Positions 1 through 12,040 are shown, numbered from the stretch's first letter. The stretch is DNA of 27,500 nucleotides from Neocallimastix lanati (nom. inval.) (GCA_016946835.1 JACVTC010000083.1:167501-195000); one strand, 5' to 3'. A program made the numbers and translations. The notes: generated by a model not told the origin, from the letters alone.

Positions 1-71
1 TCCTTTTTTAATGAATTCTCCGGTCCAGATGTATTAGTTGTGGATTCATTTGAATTATCCTCATTATTCAT
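1..71 (-). CDS. 5' end of a minus-strand gene, N-terminus only (partial)
   Basis: An ATG on the minus strand at 71-69 opens a frame that runs off the left edge, giving 23 codons. The peptide starts MNNEDNSNESTTNTSGPENS and continues LKK. This Asn/Ser/Thr/Glu-rich start is typical of disordered N-termini in this genome. The base composition here is less A+T-rich than the spacer that follows, which supports coding. The function cannot be told from so little sequence. The opposite strand is also open here (through about position 112), so an ending plus-strand exon is the alternative reading. If the minus reading is right, the gene is divergent from IST1. Confidence 0.4.
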   Translation of the reverse strand, partial: MNNEDNSNESTTNTSGPENSLKK

Positions 72-130
72 TGTAGGGGTAATTTTATATATAATATAGT
101 TAGGAAAATATTAATTATTTAAAAAATAAT

Positions 131-162
<32 letters not shown>

Positions 163-507
163 TAATTTCTCGATTTAAAAAAAAAAAAAAAGTATTCAAA
201 TATATTTTTTTTATTGTATATATATATATATTTTTCTTTTTTATAGATAGTAAATTTTTAATTTATTATACAAATACTAATAATAAATAGGAAAAAAAAA
301 TAATATGTATATTTAAAATTATTTTTAAACAAAAAACAAAAAAAGGAAAAAAGTGTGAACAAAAATAAATCAAAATATATACAGTCTTTCTCGATTTTTT
401 TTTTTTTTTTTTTAAAGTTCGGAGTTATACTGATTTATATACATAGAACATAAATAAATGGATGCTATGTGTAAAACATGTGTATTCATAAATTGTTCAT
501 CATATAG

Positions 508-582
<75 letters not shown>

Positions 583-775
583 AAAGTTAAAATTTTATGT
601 GAAACATTTCGAAATAAAATATAAATTATCCAACTTTAAATTAATTTTAATTTTGTTATATAATAAAGTTTTGAATTATTATCAAGAAAGATTAAAATAA
701 ATAATTGTACTAATGATAAAAAAAACTTTATTTTAAATATTATAAAAAAAAAAAAATTAAAATAAAATTACATTA

Positions 776-808
<33 letters not shown>

Positions 809-885
809 GAAAAAGTTTTATATTCTTATAATATCTTTTTATATATAAAAATTTTTATATAACCTTTATATATAAAAGCCAAAAA
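72..885. other. Spacer, probably a divergent promoter region
   Basis: No credible gene is seen. The stretch is made of TA microsatellites and homopolymers: a T run near 397-413, a 43-base A run at 508-550 directly followed by a TA repeat (551-579), and a 29-base T run at 780-808. The T run lies about 80 bases upstream of the IST1 ATG. Such poly(dA:dT) tracts commonly keep promoters nucleosome-poor in A+T-rich genomes, so a promoter role is plausible but inferred. The open frame over the A/TA repeat (458-700) is a repeat artefact. Confidence 0.5.
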
Positions 886-3425
886 ATGAAATTTAGTACT
901 GATAAATTAAAAGTTCAATTAAAAATAGTTAAACCAAGAATTGAATTAGTTCATAAAAAAAAAATATCTTTAAATATTAGATCAAAAAATGAAATTGCTG
1001 ATTTATTAGAAAAAGGAAAAATCAATACAGCTCGTATTAAAGTTGTGATAAATTTTAAATTTTTATATGATAAAGTTTCAAGAAAGAAAAAAATTTTTTT
1101 TTTATATATATATTAATGTCAAAAAAAAATTTATATATATATATATATTATATAATTAAAAAAAAATTAAAATTAGGTAGAAAATATAATTCGAGAAGAT
1201 TTTAATATTGAATCTTTAGAAATTCTTGCATTATGTTGTGAACTATTAAATACAAGATTATTATTATTAAATGAAAAAGAGTAATTCAATGCATTATCTA
1301 CAAACTAACATATAAATATAGATGTAAATATTAATTATTATTATTATTATTATTTCAATTATAATAGAGTAAATGATTTAGCTTTACTATCTGCAATTAA
1401 AACTATCATTTTCTCTGCTCCAAGATGTGAAATAAAAGAAATGACAAAAGTAATATTTGACATATAAATGATAAAATATATATAATAATCCTTTTTTTTT
1501 TTCTAAATTATATAATATATATTAAATAGATAAGTAAAATACTTGAAGCTAAATTTGGATCGAAATTTATTAAAGCTGCATTAAATAATACTGACCAGGA
1601 TATTAATCAAAAAGTATACAATTTAATAGATAGTAAACAAAAAAAAAAAAAAATGTAAAGTATATATGCTAATGATTAAATAATATAAATATAAATTTTA
1701 GATATATAAAAATTATATGATTAAATCGCTTGATGAAAATTTAGTAAATAGATATTTACAAGAAATTGCTAATTCCTATAAAATTGAATGTGAATTAACT
1801 CAAAAAGCGAATGTTAATATTTATAATTTTATCATTATATACATTATATTATGGTTTTAAAATTATAATATATAAATTTTTTATTTACATTTTTTTTATA
1901 TAATAATTAAAATATTAAAATATATATATATATATATATATATAATGATTCAATACTACAGGATATTAGATTATCATGTGATAATAATAACCGCAACAAC
2001 AACAACAATAATAATAATGATAATAATAATGATAATAATAACAATAATAACGACAATAATAATAAAAATGTCAAAAAGTTTCAATCATTTAATAAAAATA
2101 ATAATATAAATACAAATATGAATTATAATCCTAATCCTAATATGAACAATATAAACAAATTGAATATTATGAATAATATGAATTGTATGGATAATATGAA
2201 TAATACGAATATAAAAAATAATTATGAAAACAGAAATTTCAAACAAAATAAGAACAGCAATTTAAATGATATAAATAATAATCCATCTATGATTGATAAC
2301 TCTATAAATAAAAATAACATGCAAAACAATGTTCATAATTATCCACATATTTTATATATGAATGATACTAATAATATGAATAATAACAATAATATCAATA
2401 ATAAAAATATTGGCATTAATAATGTATATAATAATATAAATGGTTATATAAATAATAATAATAATAATAATAATAATAGTATTAGTAATGATGATAATAA
2501 TAGCATGTATCATTCAAATTTGTCTTGTTCACCAAGTATGAGTGATAGTATTATTATTACAAAAACTAATAAAAATATTGAAATGAATAAGATGGATGTT
2601 AATGATACGAAGGATGTTAAAAAAATTATCAACAATAATAAGATATATTCACTTTGGAAGAAGTTCAAAGGTATTGAAACTGATAGTAGTGATGATAATA
2701 CCCTTAAAAGAAGTTCAAAGAACAAAAAAAATAGTAAATATCATATCCTTAAATATAACAATTATTCAAATAGTAGTGATGATAGTAATGATGATAGTTA
2801 TGATTATATTAGTGATGATAGTAGTGATAGTGATAATAATAATATCAATAATAATCGTATAATAAATGGATCAAATTATAATAAAAATACTAATTATAAA
2901 AAATTAAATAATCAATTTAGATTTGTAGATGAGAATCATAAATACCATATCACTAACAGTAAAACTTCGTTGCCAAATATAAATTCATATAGAATACGTA
3001 CATTTGCTTCAGTACCAAGAAATAATAATAATTTAAACATAATAAATAAAAATAGACAATCACATCATACATCATCTAATACTTTAGATATTAATACTTC
3101 ATCATCTTTAAGAAATCATAATTCAATAAATATTAATTACAATAATCAAAATTTTCACCTTTCCAAATATCCAAAAAATACTCAATACTTAATTAATAAA
3201 GCAAGAACTACTAAAAGAAGTTTTAAAAATATTAATGAGGTAATATATAAATTTTACTAATTTTTAATTATTATATTAAAATTATATAATGAATAAAACT
3301 TATTTGTTATAAATTTCAAATAATAATGATAGTAAATTATTTTCTTATTATACTAATATATTTATCTTGTATAACTATAGTTAATCAACAGTTTTCCGAG
3401 TATTCCTTATGACGATATTACCGAA

Positions 3426-3465
<40 letters not shown>

Positions 3466-3662
3466 GATATAATAATAAATATTTAAATAATTACGATAAT
3501 ATTTATAATAATAATGATTATTATAATAATAATAATAATAATACAGAAAACAAAAATATAAATAATAGTATTAAAAATATTAATAAAAATTTTATATATC
3601 ATGATTACTTTGATAATTCCAATATAAGGAAAAGTCAAAGAAGTATAAATTATTATAAATAA
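886..3662 (+). CDS. IST1: IST1-like ESCRT-III-associated protein with a long Asn-rich tail
   Basis: Seven exons join in frame: 886-1041, 1177-1280, 1368-1449, 1530-1613, 1702-1812, 1962-3239 and 3381-3662, giving 698 residues. Residues about 5-178 form the IST1 domain. The hallmark string reads ARIK-VENIIREDFNIESLEI across the first intron, followed by the helices LLSAIKTIIFSAPR and LVNRYLQEIANSYKI. IST1 proteins are ESCRT-III-like membrane-remodelling factors that bind CHMP1 and regulate the Vps4 ATPase in endosomal sorting and cytokinesis. The first donor is ambiguous (GTTGTG at 1042 or GTGATA at 1045); the first restores the family sequence exactly. The remaining roughly 520 residues are Asn-rich, with acidic Ser-Asp clusters (around 2680-2840) and a non-repetitive island, LINSFPSIPYDDI, at the start of the last exon. 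Most IST1 proteins are much shorter, so the tail is lineage-specific. The domain call is secure; a function for the tail is not known. Confidence 0.9.
3425..3470 (+). repeat. AAT trinucleotide repeat coding poly-Asn in the IST1 last exon
   Basis: About 13 uninterrupted AAT codons encode an Asn run immediately after the SFPSIPYDDI island. Related shorter Asn tracts lie at 1985-2070 and 2450-2478 in the preceding exon. Pure triplet runs like this expand and contract by slippage without breaking frame, so the tail length is probably variable between strains (inference). Confidence 0.85.
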
Positions 3663-3845
3663 TTAAAATAATAATAATAATAATAATTTAAAATTAATAA
3701 AACAAAATTTAAAGCCAATATTATATATATATTTAATAAATATATATACATATATTTTTATATATTAATAAATATTTTTATTATTATTTTAATTTTAATA
3801 AAAATTTATAACTTAATATCTTCTTTTTCTAGTTTATGATAAATA

Positions 3846-3880
<35 letters not shown>

Positions 3881-4197
3881 GGATATAAAATATTAAACAA
3901 CTTTACTTGATTTAATTAATATTTTTTCATTAAAAATATTATATAATATAACAAGCAAGTTTATAATTTATAATTTCAATATAGAATAGTGTGATGAGGG
4001 TTAGTAGCACTAAATTTCTTTAAGATATTGTCTTTTTTTTCTTTAAATTTTCTTCAATTTCCTTTTGATTTATTAATACCATAAAATTATAATTTTAATA
4101 TATATATTTATTTCTTTATTGATCATTTTTTTCCTCTCCATTTATTTATATTTATGGTATTATTATTATTATTTGAAACAAATACAATAATAATAAT
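3663..4197. other. Convergent spacer between IST1 and the MAPEG-like gene
   Basis: Both flanking genes end into this 535-base stretch, so it should hold both 3' UTRs and polyadenylation signals. It contains a 29-base T run at 3852-3880 and A+T filler. A short less A+T-rich patch near 3988-4012 reads GTGTGATGAGGGTTAGTAGC. It carries a C-box-like GTGATGA, but no D box (CTGA) follows within about 100 bases, so I do not call a snoRNA. Confidence 0.6.
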
Positions 4198-4617
4198 TTA
4201 ATTAAAGTTGTAATAATCTGTTACATCCTTAAAGAAATATTCCCATTTACGAAGTGCTTGTTTAAAGTATTTTGGGAAATCTAAGAATACTGAATAGAAA
4301 AATAATATATAGCAGCAGATATTTGACATTGCCCAAAACAATGAACGTGGGAATTCTAAAAATAAGAAGGCCGATAAGGCTGATATAAACTTTGAAAGAA
4401 TAAAGAGAATTGAAAAACTATATATATATATATTATATAAGTATTAAATATAAAAGAGAATAAAAAATATTATATAAAAATAATTTTAATATTAATATTA
4501 ATAAATATAATTAATTTATTAAATTAATCCAAATTTCAAATTATAAAAATTAAATTATACTTCTTTTTATATTATTTATTTTTTTTTATTTTATTTTTAT
4601 TTTTATTTTTATTTTTT

Positions 4618-4653
<36 letters not shown>

Positions 4654-5176
4654 ATAAACTTACGTATTTCTTATTAAAATTGGAACATTGGTTATATATG
4701 AAACTATTTCATTGATTATTTAATTATTTAAATTAGAAAATAAATATTTTAATAAAAATAAAATTTAATGAATTTAAACTTATAGATTTAAATAATATTT
4801 ACTAATAACAGAAGTGGCAAATAATGGAAAACTATCAATTAATTGTAAATGGAGAGCTTGAATTCTACTAACCATAGTACTTCTCTTAATCATTCTTATC
4901 CACTATTTATTGTAATAAAATTAATAAAATAAATAATATATATATATTATATTATTATAAATAACTATTATTGTAAAAAATAAAAAAGGAACAATTTTAT
5001 TAATATAAAAAATTGTAAATTTACTCTCATAGTTGGTGAATCATCAATATCACTTTTAGATAATATTTTTACTACATAGTCAAGAATAGTATATACAAAT
5101 ACCGCATAAAGACCAACAGCTGCAATTGCTATGTTTTGTTTTCCTTTTTTAATTTATATATTATTAAAAAAACAAA

Positions 5177-5207
<31 letters not shown>

Positions 5208-5454
5208 AAATTAGAATAAACAATATATATAATTTATAAATTATTTTTTTTTTTTTTTTTTTCATTTATTCTAATAAAATATTAGAATCTATTTTACCAA
5301 TGAAATTTTGAAGATAATGAACAAATATATTATTTATAACTCCCGATGATGTAATATGAAGAACCAAGCAACCGGCTAATAAATGAACTAAGGGATATGT
5401 TATTAAAACACCAATTTCTGATAAACCTGTTCTAATAATACTTCTTTCACTCAT
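4198..5454 (-). CDS. Four-helix membrane protein, divergent MAPEG-like
   Basis: Five minus-strand exons join in frame: 5454-5298, 5143-5025, 4902-4803, 4703-4664 and 4417-4198, giving 211 residues. Four hydrophobic segments are visible, at roughly residues 12-38, 54-76, 113-135 and 138-175 (the last may be two helices). The stretch from residue 105, RIQALHLQLIDSFPLFATSV, resembles the signature of MAPEG proteins (glutathione transferase/eicosanoid family), where an R...A..N..E..P.F pattern lies at the start of helix 2. Leukotriene C4 synthase and mPGES-1 have this pattern with Arg, Asn and Glu contacting glutathione. Here the aligned positions look like Ala108, Gln112 and Asp115, so classical activity is doubtful. 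The protein size and membrane layout suit MAPEG, but it could be an unrelated four-helix membrane protein. It probably sits in the ER or another endomembrane (inference). Confidence 0.6.
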
Positions 5455-5550
5455 TCTCTTTTAAAATTTTATTTTAATATTTAATTTTTTCTATAATAAT
5501 TTAAATTTAAATTATTAATCCTAATTTCTAATTTTTATTTTTAATATTTA

Positions 5551-5610
<60 letters not shown>

Positions 5611-6265
5611 AAATAAATATAAAAATAAATATTGATAAATTTATAAAAAAAATTTTTTTTTCCCTTAAATAAATGTGTTATCATATTTAAAAAATATATT
5701 ACTTATATATTTTTTATTAACAATTTCAATAAAATACACTTTTTTTCAAACTATCTCAATTAAAATAATACTTAATACTTACTCTGTAATAAGAGAATTA
5801 TTATTGATGTTATATTTTCATAATAAAAAAAAAAATAATAGTAAATATCAATAATGAAAAATTTTATTTAATTTCGATATATAAAAAATTTTTTTTTAAC
5901 AAATAATTTATAATTTATAATATTTAAAATATTTTTAATAATGTAATATGATATATTATTAATATTAATAATTTAAAAATTTTAATTCATTAAATTCGCT
6001 TAAATTAAAATTCATATATAAATTATATAAATTATACACATGTTTTTTTTTTTTTTTTTTTTTTTTTATTTTATTTTATTTTATTTTTATTTTATTTTAT
6101 TTTTTATTGTATTTTTATTTTATTTTTATTTTATTTTAATTTTATTTATTTATTTTATTATATTATATTAATCTTTTACTATTTATTGATATTATTATAA
6201 ATATAAATATATATTTTAATATTATTATTCAAAAGTTATTTCTTTTTCATTTTATTATTATATTA
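5455..6265. other. Spacer upstream of the MAPEG-like gene and downstream of the importin gene
   Basis: No gene is seen. It holds a 56-base A run at 5553-5608 (a T run on the coding strand of the MAPEG-like gene, about 100 bases upstream of its ATG) and a T run at about 6043-6067. The T run leads into a degenerate TTTTA/TTTTTA repeat up to about 6155. These poly(dA:dT) blocks probably mark the promoter of the MAPEG-like gene, while the end nearest 6265 is probably importin 3' UTR. Both roles are inference. Confidence 0.5.
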
Positions 6266-9200
6266 TTATTTTTTCGATCTAGAACTTATATGAGTTCTTC
6301 TAAATGAATTTGAGAAATCTTGAAATACTCTTTGTAATTTTGAATTGCCAGTTTCTTCAGTAATCGCCCTTCGTAAAATAAAAATTTCAATTTTTTAAAA
6401 AAAAAAAAATGAATAAGAATATATTATTATGAATACATTAGTAATTATTTATTGTATTAATAATAAAATTTTATTTCTTAAATTGATTTAATAAAATAAA
6501 TTATTATATTTGTATAAGAAATTTATATAATAATAATAATAATAATAGTAATAGTAATAGTAATTATAAAATAACTTAATAATTATAATTAAATAAAAAA
6601 TAAATTTCTTACATATGATATTGTTCAATAAGTTGATTAATCTCAATTTCAGATATTTGATAGGTACTTAAAGACTCTTTTATTAAACCCAGAGTAATAT
6701 CTGGTAAATAATATGTATGATATTTTAATATTATACCTATTGATATAATTTCTTCTCTTGGGAAATCGTATAATAATCCTTTGATCATTCTTGGTATAAA
6801 TATTTTTGCATTTTCTTGTAAAATATTGATTAGTTTTTGTAATTCCATTTCTGGTAATTTATTCAATTGAAGTAAATTATGATTATTTTTATTGTTTTTA
6901 GTATCAACTGAAACTGCAAAGAAGTTTTCTAAAAATTCCAACACTGATGATAAGGCTCTTGGCTCTTCAGTTTCTAAACATGCAATTGTGCATTGATAAA
7001 TAGAACTTATTTCAGGTAAATTAATAAATTGACATGGGCATCTTTCTGTTAACTTTGTTAACATTCTATAATAATCTTCGACAACTATTATAATTATATT
7101 AAAAGGAAAAAAAATTAATGAATAAAATATAAAAATTACATAATTATGAGTAAAAATTTTTATATTATAATAAACTATAAAATTTGTCTATAAAAAAAAA
7201 ATTTTTTTTTTTTTTTATTTACCATCTGGATATTCTACTAAATTTTCTTTATATGAAAATAAATTAAATGATTTTTGACATAAATTAGAAACCATTTCTT
7301 GCAATAGTGGCCAAAATTGATTAATATCCTCTGAAAAGACATCAATAATATATTTTGCTAACCAAAGATAACATGAATAATTATAATTATTATATAATGT
7401 TACAGTTTGTTGTGCTATTGGGTTAAGCATTGGTGCTATGTAAAGTTTACATGATTTTAAAGCATGAACAAGACATCTACATACACTTTCAGATATATTT
7501 TGAATATCAGATAAATTAGTAAATATATATTCAAATACAGGCCATAAAGATTTTAATAAAGAAACACATGGATGCTCATTTAAAGTAATTGATTTTGGTT
7601 CAACATTCTTAAAAAATACACCTAATTGTGCAAGTAGATCTATTATTGAATAAATAAATAAAGAAATAATTTTAAATTATTATTAAATTAATGATAAGGA
7701 TTTTTTTTATATTATATCTTATCTAATCATTTATTTTATTAAATTAATTAATTAATTAATTAAGTTTTCATTTACCTTTTATTTCTTTTGTTATTTTTAC
7801 CATTTCTGATTCATCAGAAACTTTACCATTAATTGCAATTTCGTTTAATTTTTGTGCTAATGGTAAACAGAAATACTGAAGATTTTCAAGTAACTTATCT
7901 TCTGGTAATGCAGATAATACATGAGAGATAGCAGCTGTAACCTCAAGTCTATCTCTTGGTTCCAATTTTTGCATCATCGTTAAATAAAATGGATGTAATT
8001 GACCTAAATAATCTACTAATAAAACACCACATGATTCACAAATATATTTTAATGACATTGCTGCAGCTGCTTCTGCTTCAGGTTCATCAAAACCAGAAGT
8101 AACGTAAGTTAATTGGAAAGGAATATATTGCGGATGCTTTTCAGTCCAAAATGAATAACGTCCAATAACTAAAATAGCTGCATATTTAATTTTTGGATGG
8201 TCGATAAACTCAGGGAAAAGATCCATGATTTTTGGCATAACTTCTGATTCATCTTCAGATACAACTTTACCCATTGCTCTTAAGGAAAAAAGTGGTGCTT
8301 CTAAATTTTGCCATGGAATATTTGGATTTTGTTTTGATTCTTGAATGAAATTATTAATTAAAGTATACGGAACAAGTAATGATTCTTTGCATCCCAAAAC
8401 CATACAACAATCTTTTAATACATCACCCATATTATGACGGAAATCACTAAACTCATCACGTTCCATTGAAGTCCAGTCATTTTGATCTTCGGGATAATGT
8501 AATCTATCAATAATAATGCCAATAAGGTTTCTATATATATCAAAAAATTGAGGTTTATAGTTATTGAATTCTGGTTCATTTATTTTTTTCTGTAATCTAT
8601 ACCAAAAATTATATGTAATTGGAATAATTTCAAATGGTGAACTTGCTGCGCATTCTAATAAACCTTCTACAATACTTTTAAAAGCACTATAATTTTCAAC
8701 AATTAATTCCAAGTAAGATTCTCCAGCCTCGGAAAATATTCTACAAATACCTTTAACAGTATCTTCATCATCTTTTGATTGAACTAAAAATTCTTGTAAT
8801 GATACTAAATGAACATATATAACTTCGATTGCTGGCATATTTTCTTTAATATCAGATGAATTATATATAATTTCTTCTATTAAATCAACAGCAATATCCA
8901 ATAATCGTATATTACGTAAACTTGAAAATGCCATATTAATAAATGGTGTATTAAGTAATGACATAACTTTTATATCATTTGATTTAATCCAACTTAATAA
9001 ACAATTCATAATATTTTCTTGTAATTTGAAATTTCCCTCTTTTATTTAATAATATATATATATATATAAAATAAAATAAAATAGAATAAAATAAATAAAT
9101 AAATAAATAAATAATATATATGAATATTTTGTTGTAGAAGTATAAATATAAAAAAATTTAATTTATAAATAATATATATATATATGTAAAATATAAAAGT

Positions 9201-10212
9201 ATATTTAAATTATCATTTCTTCATCATACCTGAATTTTGCAAATATAAAGTTAATAATTGTAACACATTTTCGGCATTTTGTCCCAATAAAATATCTGCT
9301 CTATCATTTAATTCTGAAATCTTTATTTCACCATCAATAATTTTATATATTTTATAAAATTTTATTAATATTTAATAATTATTTTTATAATTATTTTTAA
9401 TATTATTAAGATTTAATTATTCTTTTTATATAAAATTACCTCCATTGGTATATTTTCATTATATAAAATTTCTTCTGGTAAAACAGTTAGAAATTCTAAT
9501 AAGCTTGTTACCATTTCTTGATTATTGCTAAATAATTCTAATAAATGTTGAACTGGATTTTCCCAAGATTTAATTAAAATGGATAAATCTGCAATAGATA
9601 TACATAATTGAGTAATTATAATTTTAGGACCGTTTCGATAAATATGTAATAATTCAAATAAAGAATTAATTAAGGATTGTTTGGTTGTATCATCGAGTTG
9701 TTTTAGATCATATAAAATCTTCAACATTAAAAAAATAAAAAAAATAAATAAAAATTTATTAATTATTATAAAAATTATTAAATTTAAAGTTTAAAAGATT
9801 AATACCTTTTTTTTAAAAGTTTGAGCAGCAAATATTTTTGCTTCTTCACTAACATTTTCACTTCTTAAAATCTGATCGGAAATTGTCCATGCTTCAGGCT
9901 ACTTACATAAAGTATTAATAATATTATAATTAAAATGAGTTTTTTAATAAATAATAAAAATAAAAATTTATATATAAATAAATTTTAAAAATTTATAAAA
10001 ATTATAAAACAAAATTTCCATTTCATAAATTATATGTTATTATTTAAAAATGAAATATTTTTTAATTATACTTTTTAATTTAAAAATAACATTGTTATAC
10101 AAACCAATTTTTGAAAATCTTCAAGATAATTAGTTGCTTCCTTTCTCTTTTTTCTATCATCAGATTTATACATAGAATCAATAGCATCAAATACAACTGA
10201 TATATTATCCAT
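6266..10212 (-). CDS. Transportin-3/Mtr10-type nuclear import receptor (importin-beta family)
   Basis: Eight minus-strand exons join in frame: 10212-10105, 9898-9806, 9718-9440, 9320-9230, 9038-7776, 7639-7223, 7084-6613 and 6368-6266, giving 941 residues. Human TNPO3 has 923 and yeast Mtr10 972. The N-terminal repeats read LEDFQKLPEAWTISDQIL, FAAQTFKKKILYDL and ITQLCISIADL, then SFWTEKHPQYIPFQLTYV mid-protein and EHPCVSLLKSLWPVFEYI later, all matching the family in order. These karyopherins carry SR-type and Npl3-like RNA-binding proteins (and factors for tRNA traffic in yeast) into the nucleus and release them on RanGTP. The helix near residues 755-767 reads YYRMLTKLTERCP and aligns with the Arg-rich cargo helix of TNPO3. 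The first donor is GTTTGT, supported because the joined peptide QKL-PEAW matches the family. Whether it is closer to TNPO3 or Mtr10 needs a tree. Confidence 0.93.
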
Positions 10213-11312
10213 TTTGAATTATATAAAAATATAATAATTTAAATAACTAAAAAAATAAATAATAATAATAATAATATTTAAATTTTTTAAGATAAAAAAA
10301 TTTATTATTAAATAAAAATGTAAATGTTTATTTTGTTTTCTTTTAATCTTCTTAAACAAATTTTGACATTTAAAATTATTTAATTTTTAATATTATTAAA
10401 AATAGTAAACTATTCAATCTCTTAAATTTATAATAAAAAAAAAAATTCAAAATAAGCTTTTATTTTTAATATATTAATATATTATATATTTAATATATAT
10501 AATATATATTATTATATATATTATTATAATAATTTTATTTTTTTTATTTTTTTTTTTTTTTAGATTTTATTTTTAATGATTGTGAAATGTTACTAAGGAA
10601 ATAAATATAGGAAAGACAACTTCTTTTTTTTTTTTTAATCAAGTATTACAAGCATTATTAAAAAAAAAATTATATTTTAATAGGTTTATTGTTTATGTTA
10701 AAATTATTGTAGTAGTAATTTATTACTTCAAATTTATAATCTTTTATATTATTATATATCTATTTTTTTATAATCAATTTTATTTTATAAATTATACATA
10801 ATTATAATTATAATTTTTATTTGAAATATGTTAAAAAAAAAATTTATTTAAATCAAAAAAATTGATATATTTATAAATAATAGTTGTATATAAATAAAAA
10901 AATGGAAAATTAATTTTATAATTCAAGTATTATCAATACTTTAAAAAATTATTTTTTACACAAAATAATTATTAAAAAAAAAATAATTATAATTTAAATC
11001 AAATATTTTTTCTATTTAATTTATTAAAAAAAAGTTTTTCAATACATCAATATTACTTTTTATTAGAATCATTTATATTATATTTGAACAAATATTCCAA
11101 ATATTTATAAAATATATTTTTTTTATGTCAAATAAAGATTTATAAATATGCAAATAAATTTTAATTATTTTTTATAAAACAAAACAAAACAAAAAATCTT
11201 CAAAAAAAAAAAATTAAACCCTAACCAATAACAATAGTTTCTAAGAATTAAAATTCGAATATAAAAAAAAAAAAAAAATAGTAAATATTAATTTAATTAT
11301 TATTGTTTATTT

Positions 11313-11348
11313 TAATTCTAAATTATTTAATTAAATAATTTAGAATTA
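11313..11348. repeat. Perfect 36-bp palindrome
   Basis: The left half TAATTCTAAATTATTTAA (11313-11330) is the exact reverse complement of the right half (11331-11348), with no spacer. A+T-rich DNA yields short palindromes easily, but 18 matched pairs including the internal C:G pairs is long. It could extrude as a cruciform, bind a dimeric factor, or be a mobile-element relic. Function is unknown. Confidence 0.9.
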
Positions 11349-11390
11349 GTATATATCAAAATTAAAGATTAGTATATATCAAAATTAAAG
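11345..11390. repeat. 23-bp direct tandem duplication, two exact copies
   Basis: Copy 1 (11345-11367) and copy 2 (11368-11390) are identical over 23 bases, beginning ATTAGTATATATC and ending AAAATTAAAG. The first copy overlaps the right end of the palindrome by four bases. This may be a slippage or repair duplication, perhaps provoked by the hairpin (inference). Confidence 0.9.
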
Positions 11391-12040
11391 ATATATTATT
11401 TTTACAATTAATCCCAATTATAAAAATATTTACATATTTTTAAATTTAAAAATTATGGAGATTTTTGGTAACAAACTAATAAAACAATATATTTTAATGG
11501 ATAACTTTCTTATATAAAAAATTTATGTAAAAAATAAATAAATAAAAAACTTTGATAGAATAAGAACATAAAATTTAGTAATAAATCTTATAATTTAATA
11601 ACTTTAAATTAATTTTATAGCTAAAATTATAAAATAAATAATATTTCTTCACATTAAAAATTAAAAATGGGATAAATTTTCATTCAAATTTTTTTTTATT
11701 TTATATAATAATATTCAAAACCACCAAGTAAATGAAAATTTTATATTTATATTTGATGGGAAATAAAATATAAAAAAAAAAATTTAATATTATATTTAAT
11801 TTAAAAAATATGTATATATATAATGTATGAAAATAATCTTATAAATTATTTGTTAATATTTTAAAATTGCTTTCAATTAATAATTTATAAATTATGTATT
11901 TACTTTTCAGAAAATCTGAAGTAAAATATATAATTATAATATAATTATTATAATTATTATTAATATTATTATTATTAACTAGAAGTAAAAAAAGATATAA
12001 TAAACAAAACAAAAATTAATAATAATAAATTAATAATAGA

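Larger units (their letters stand above)
10213..12040. other. Long divergent spacer with palindrome and tandem duplication
   Basis: This is 1.8 kb with no coding signal on either strand. It lies between the starts of the importin (minus) and the unrecognised gene (plus), so it should hold two promoters. Apart from A+T filler it contains a perfect 36-bp palindrome (11313-11348), a 23-bp tandem duplication (11345-11390) and a lone AAACCCTAACC at 11217-11227, a telomere-like or telo-box-like string. No TATA box or other motif can be called with confidence in such composition. Confidence 0.6.

Noticed and set aside
1-112. Plus-strand reading of the left edge (FFNEFSGPDVLVVDSFELSS...)
   Set aside because: It is open and cannot be fully excluded, but there is no visible continuation. 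The minus-strand start has the Asn/Ser-rich character typical of N-termini here, so I preferred that.
458-700. 80-codon plus-strand open frame rich in Lys and Tyr-Ile
   Set aside because: It is a translation of a 43-base A run plus a TA microsatellite, with no conserved content, and lies in a promoter spacer.
3988-4012. Possible C/D-box snoRNA (GTGATGA)
   Set aside because: No D box (CTGA) follows at a suitable distance, and there is no terminal stem.
11217-11227. Telomere-like or telo-box-like AAACCCTAACC
   Set aside because: Only one partial copy is present. With no array and no nearby translation gene on that promoter, chance is sufficient.
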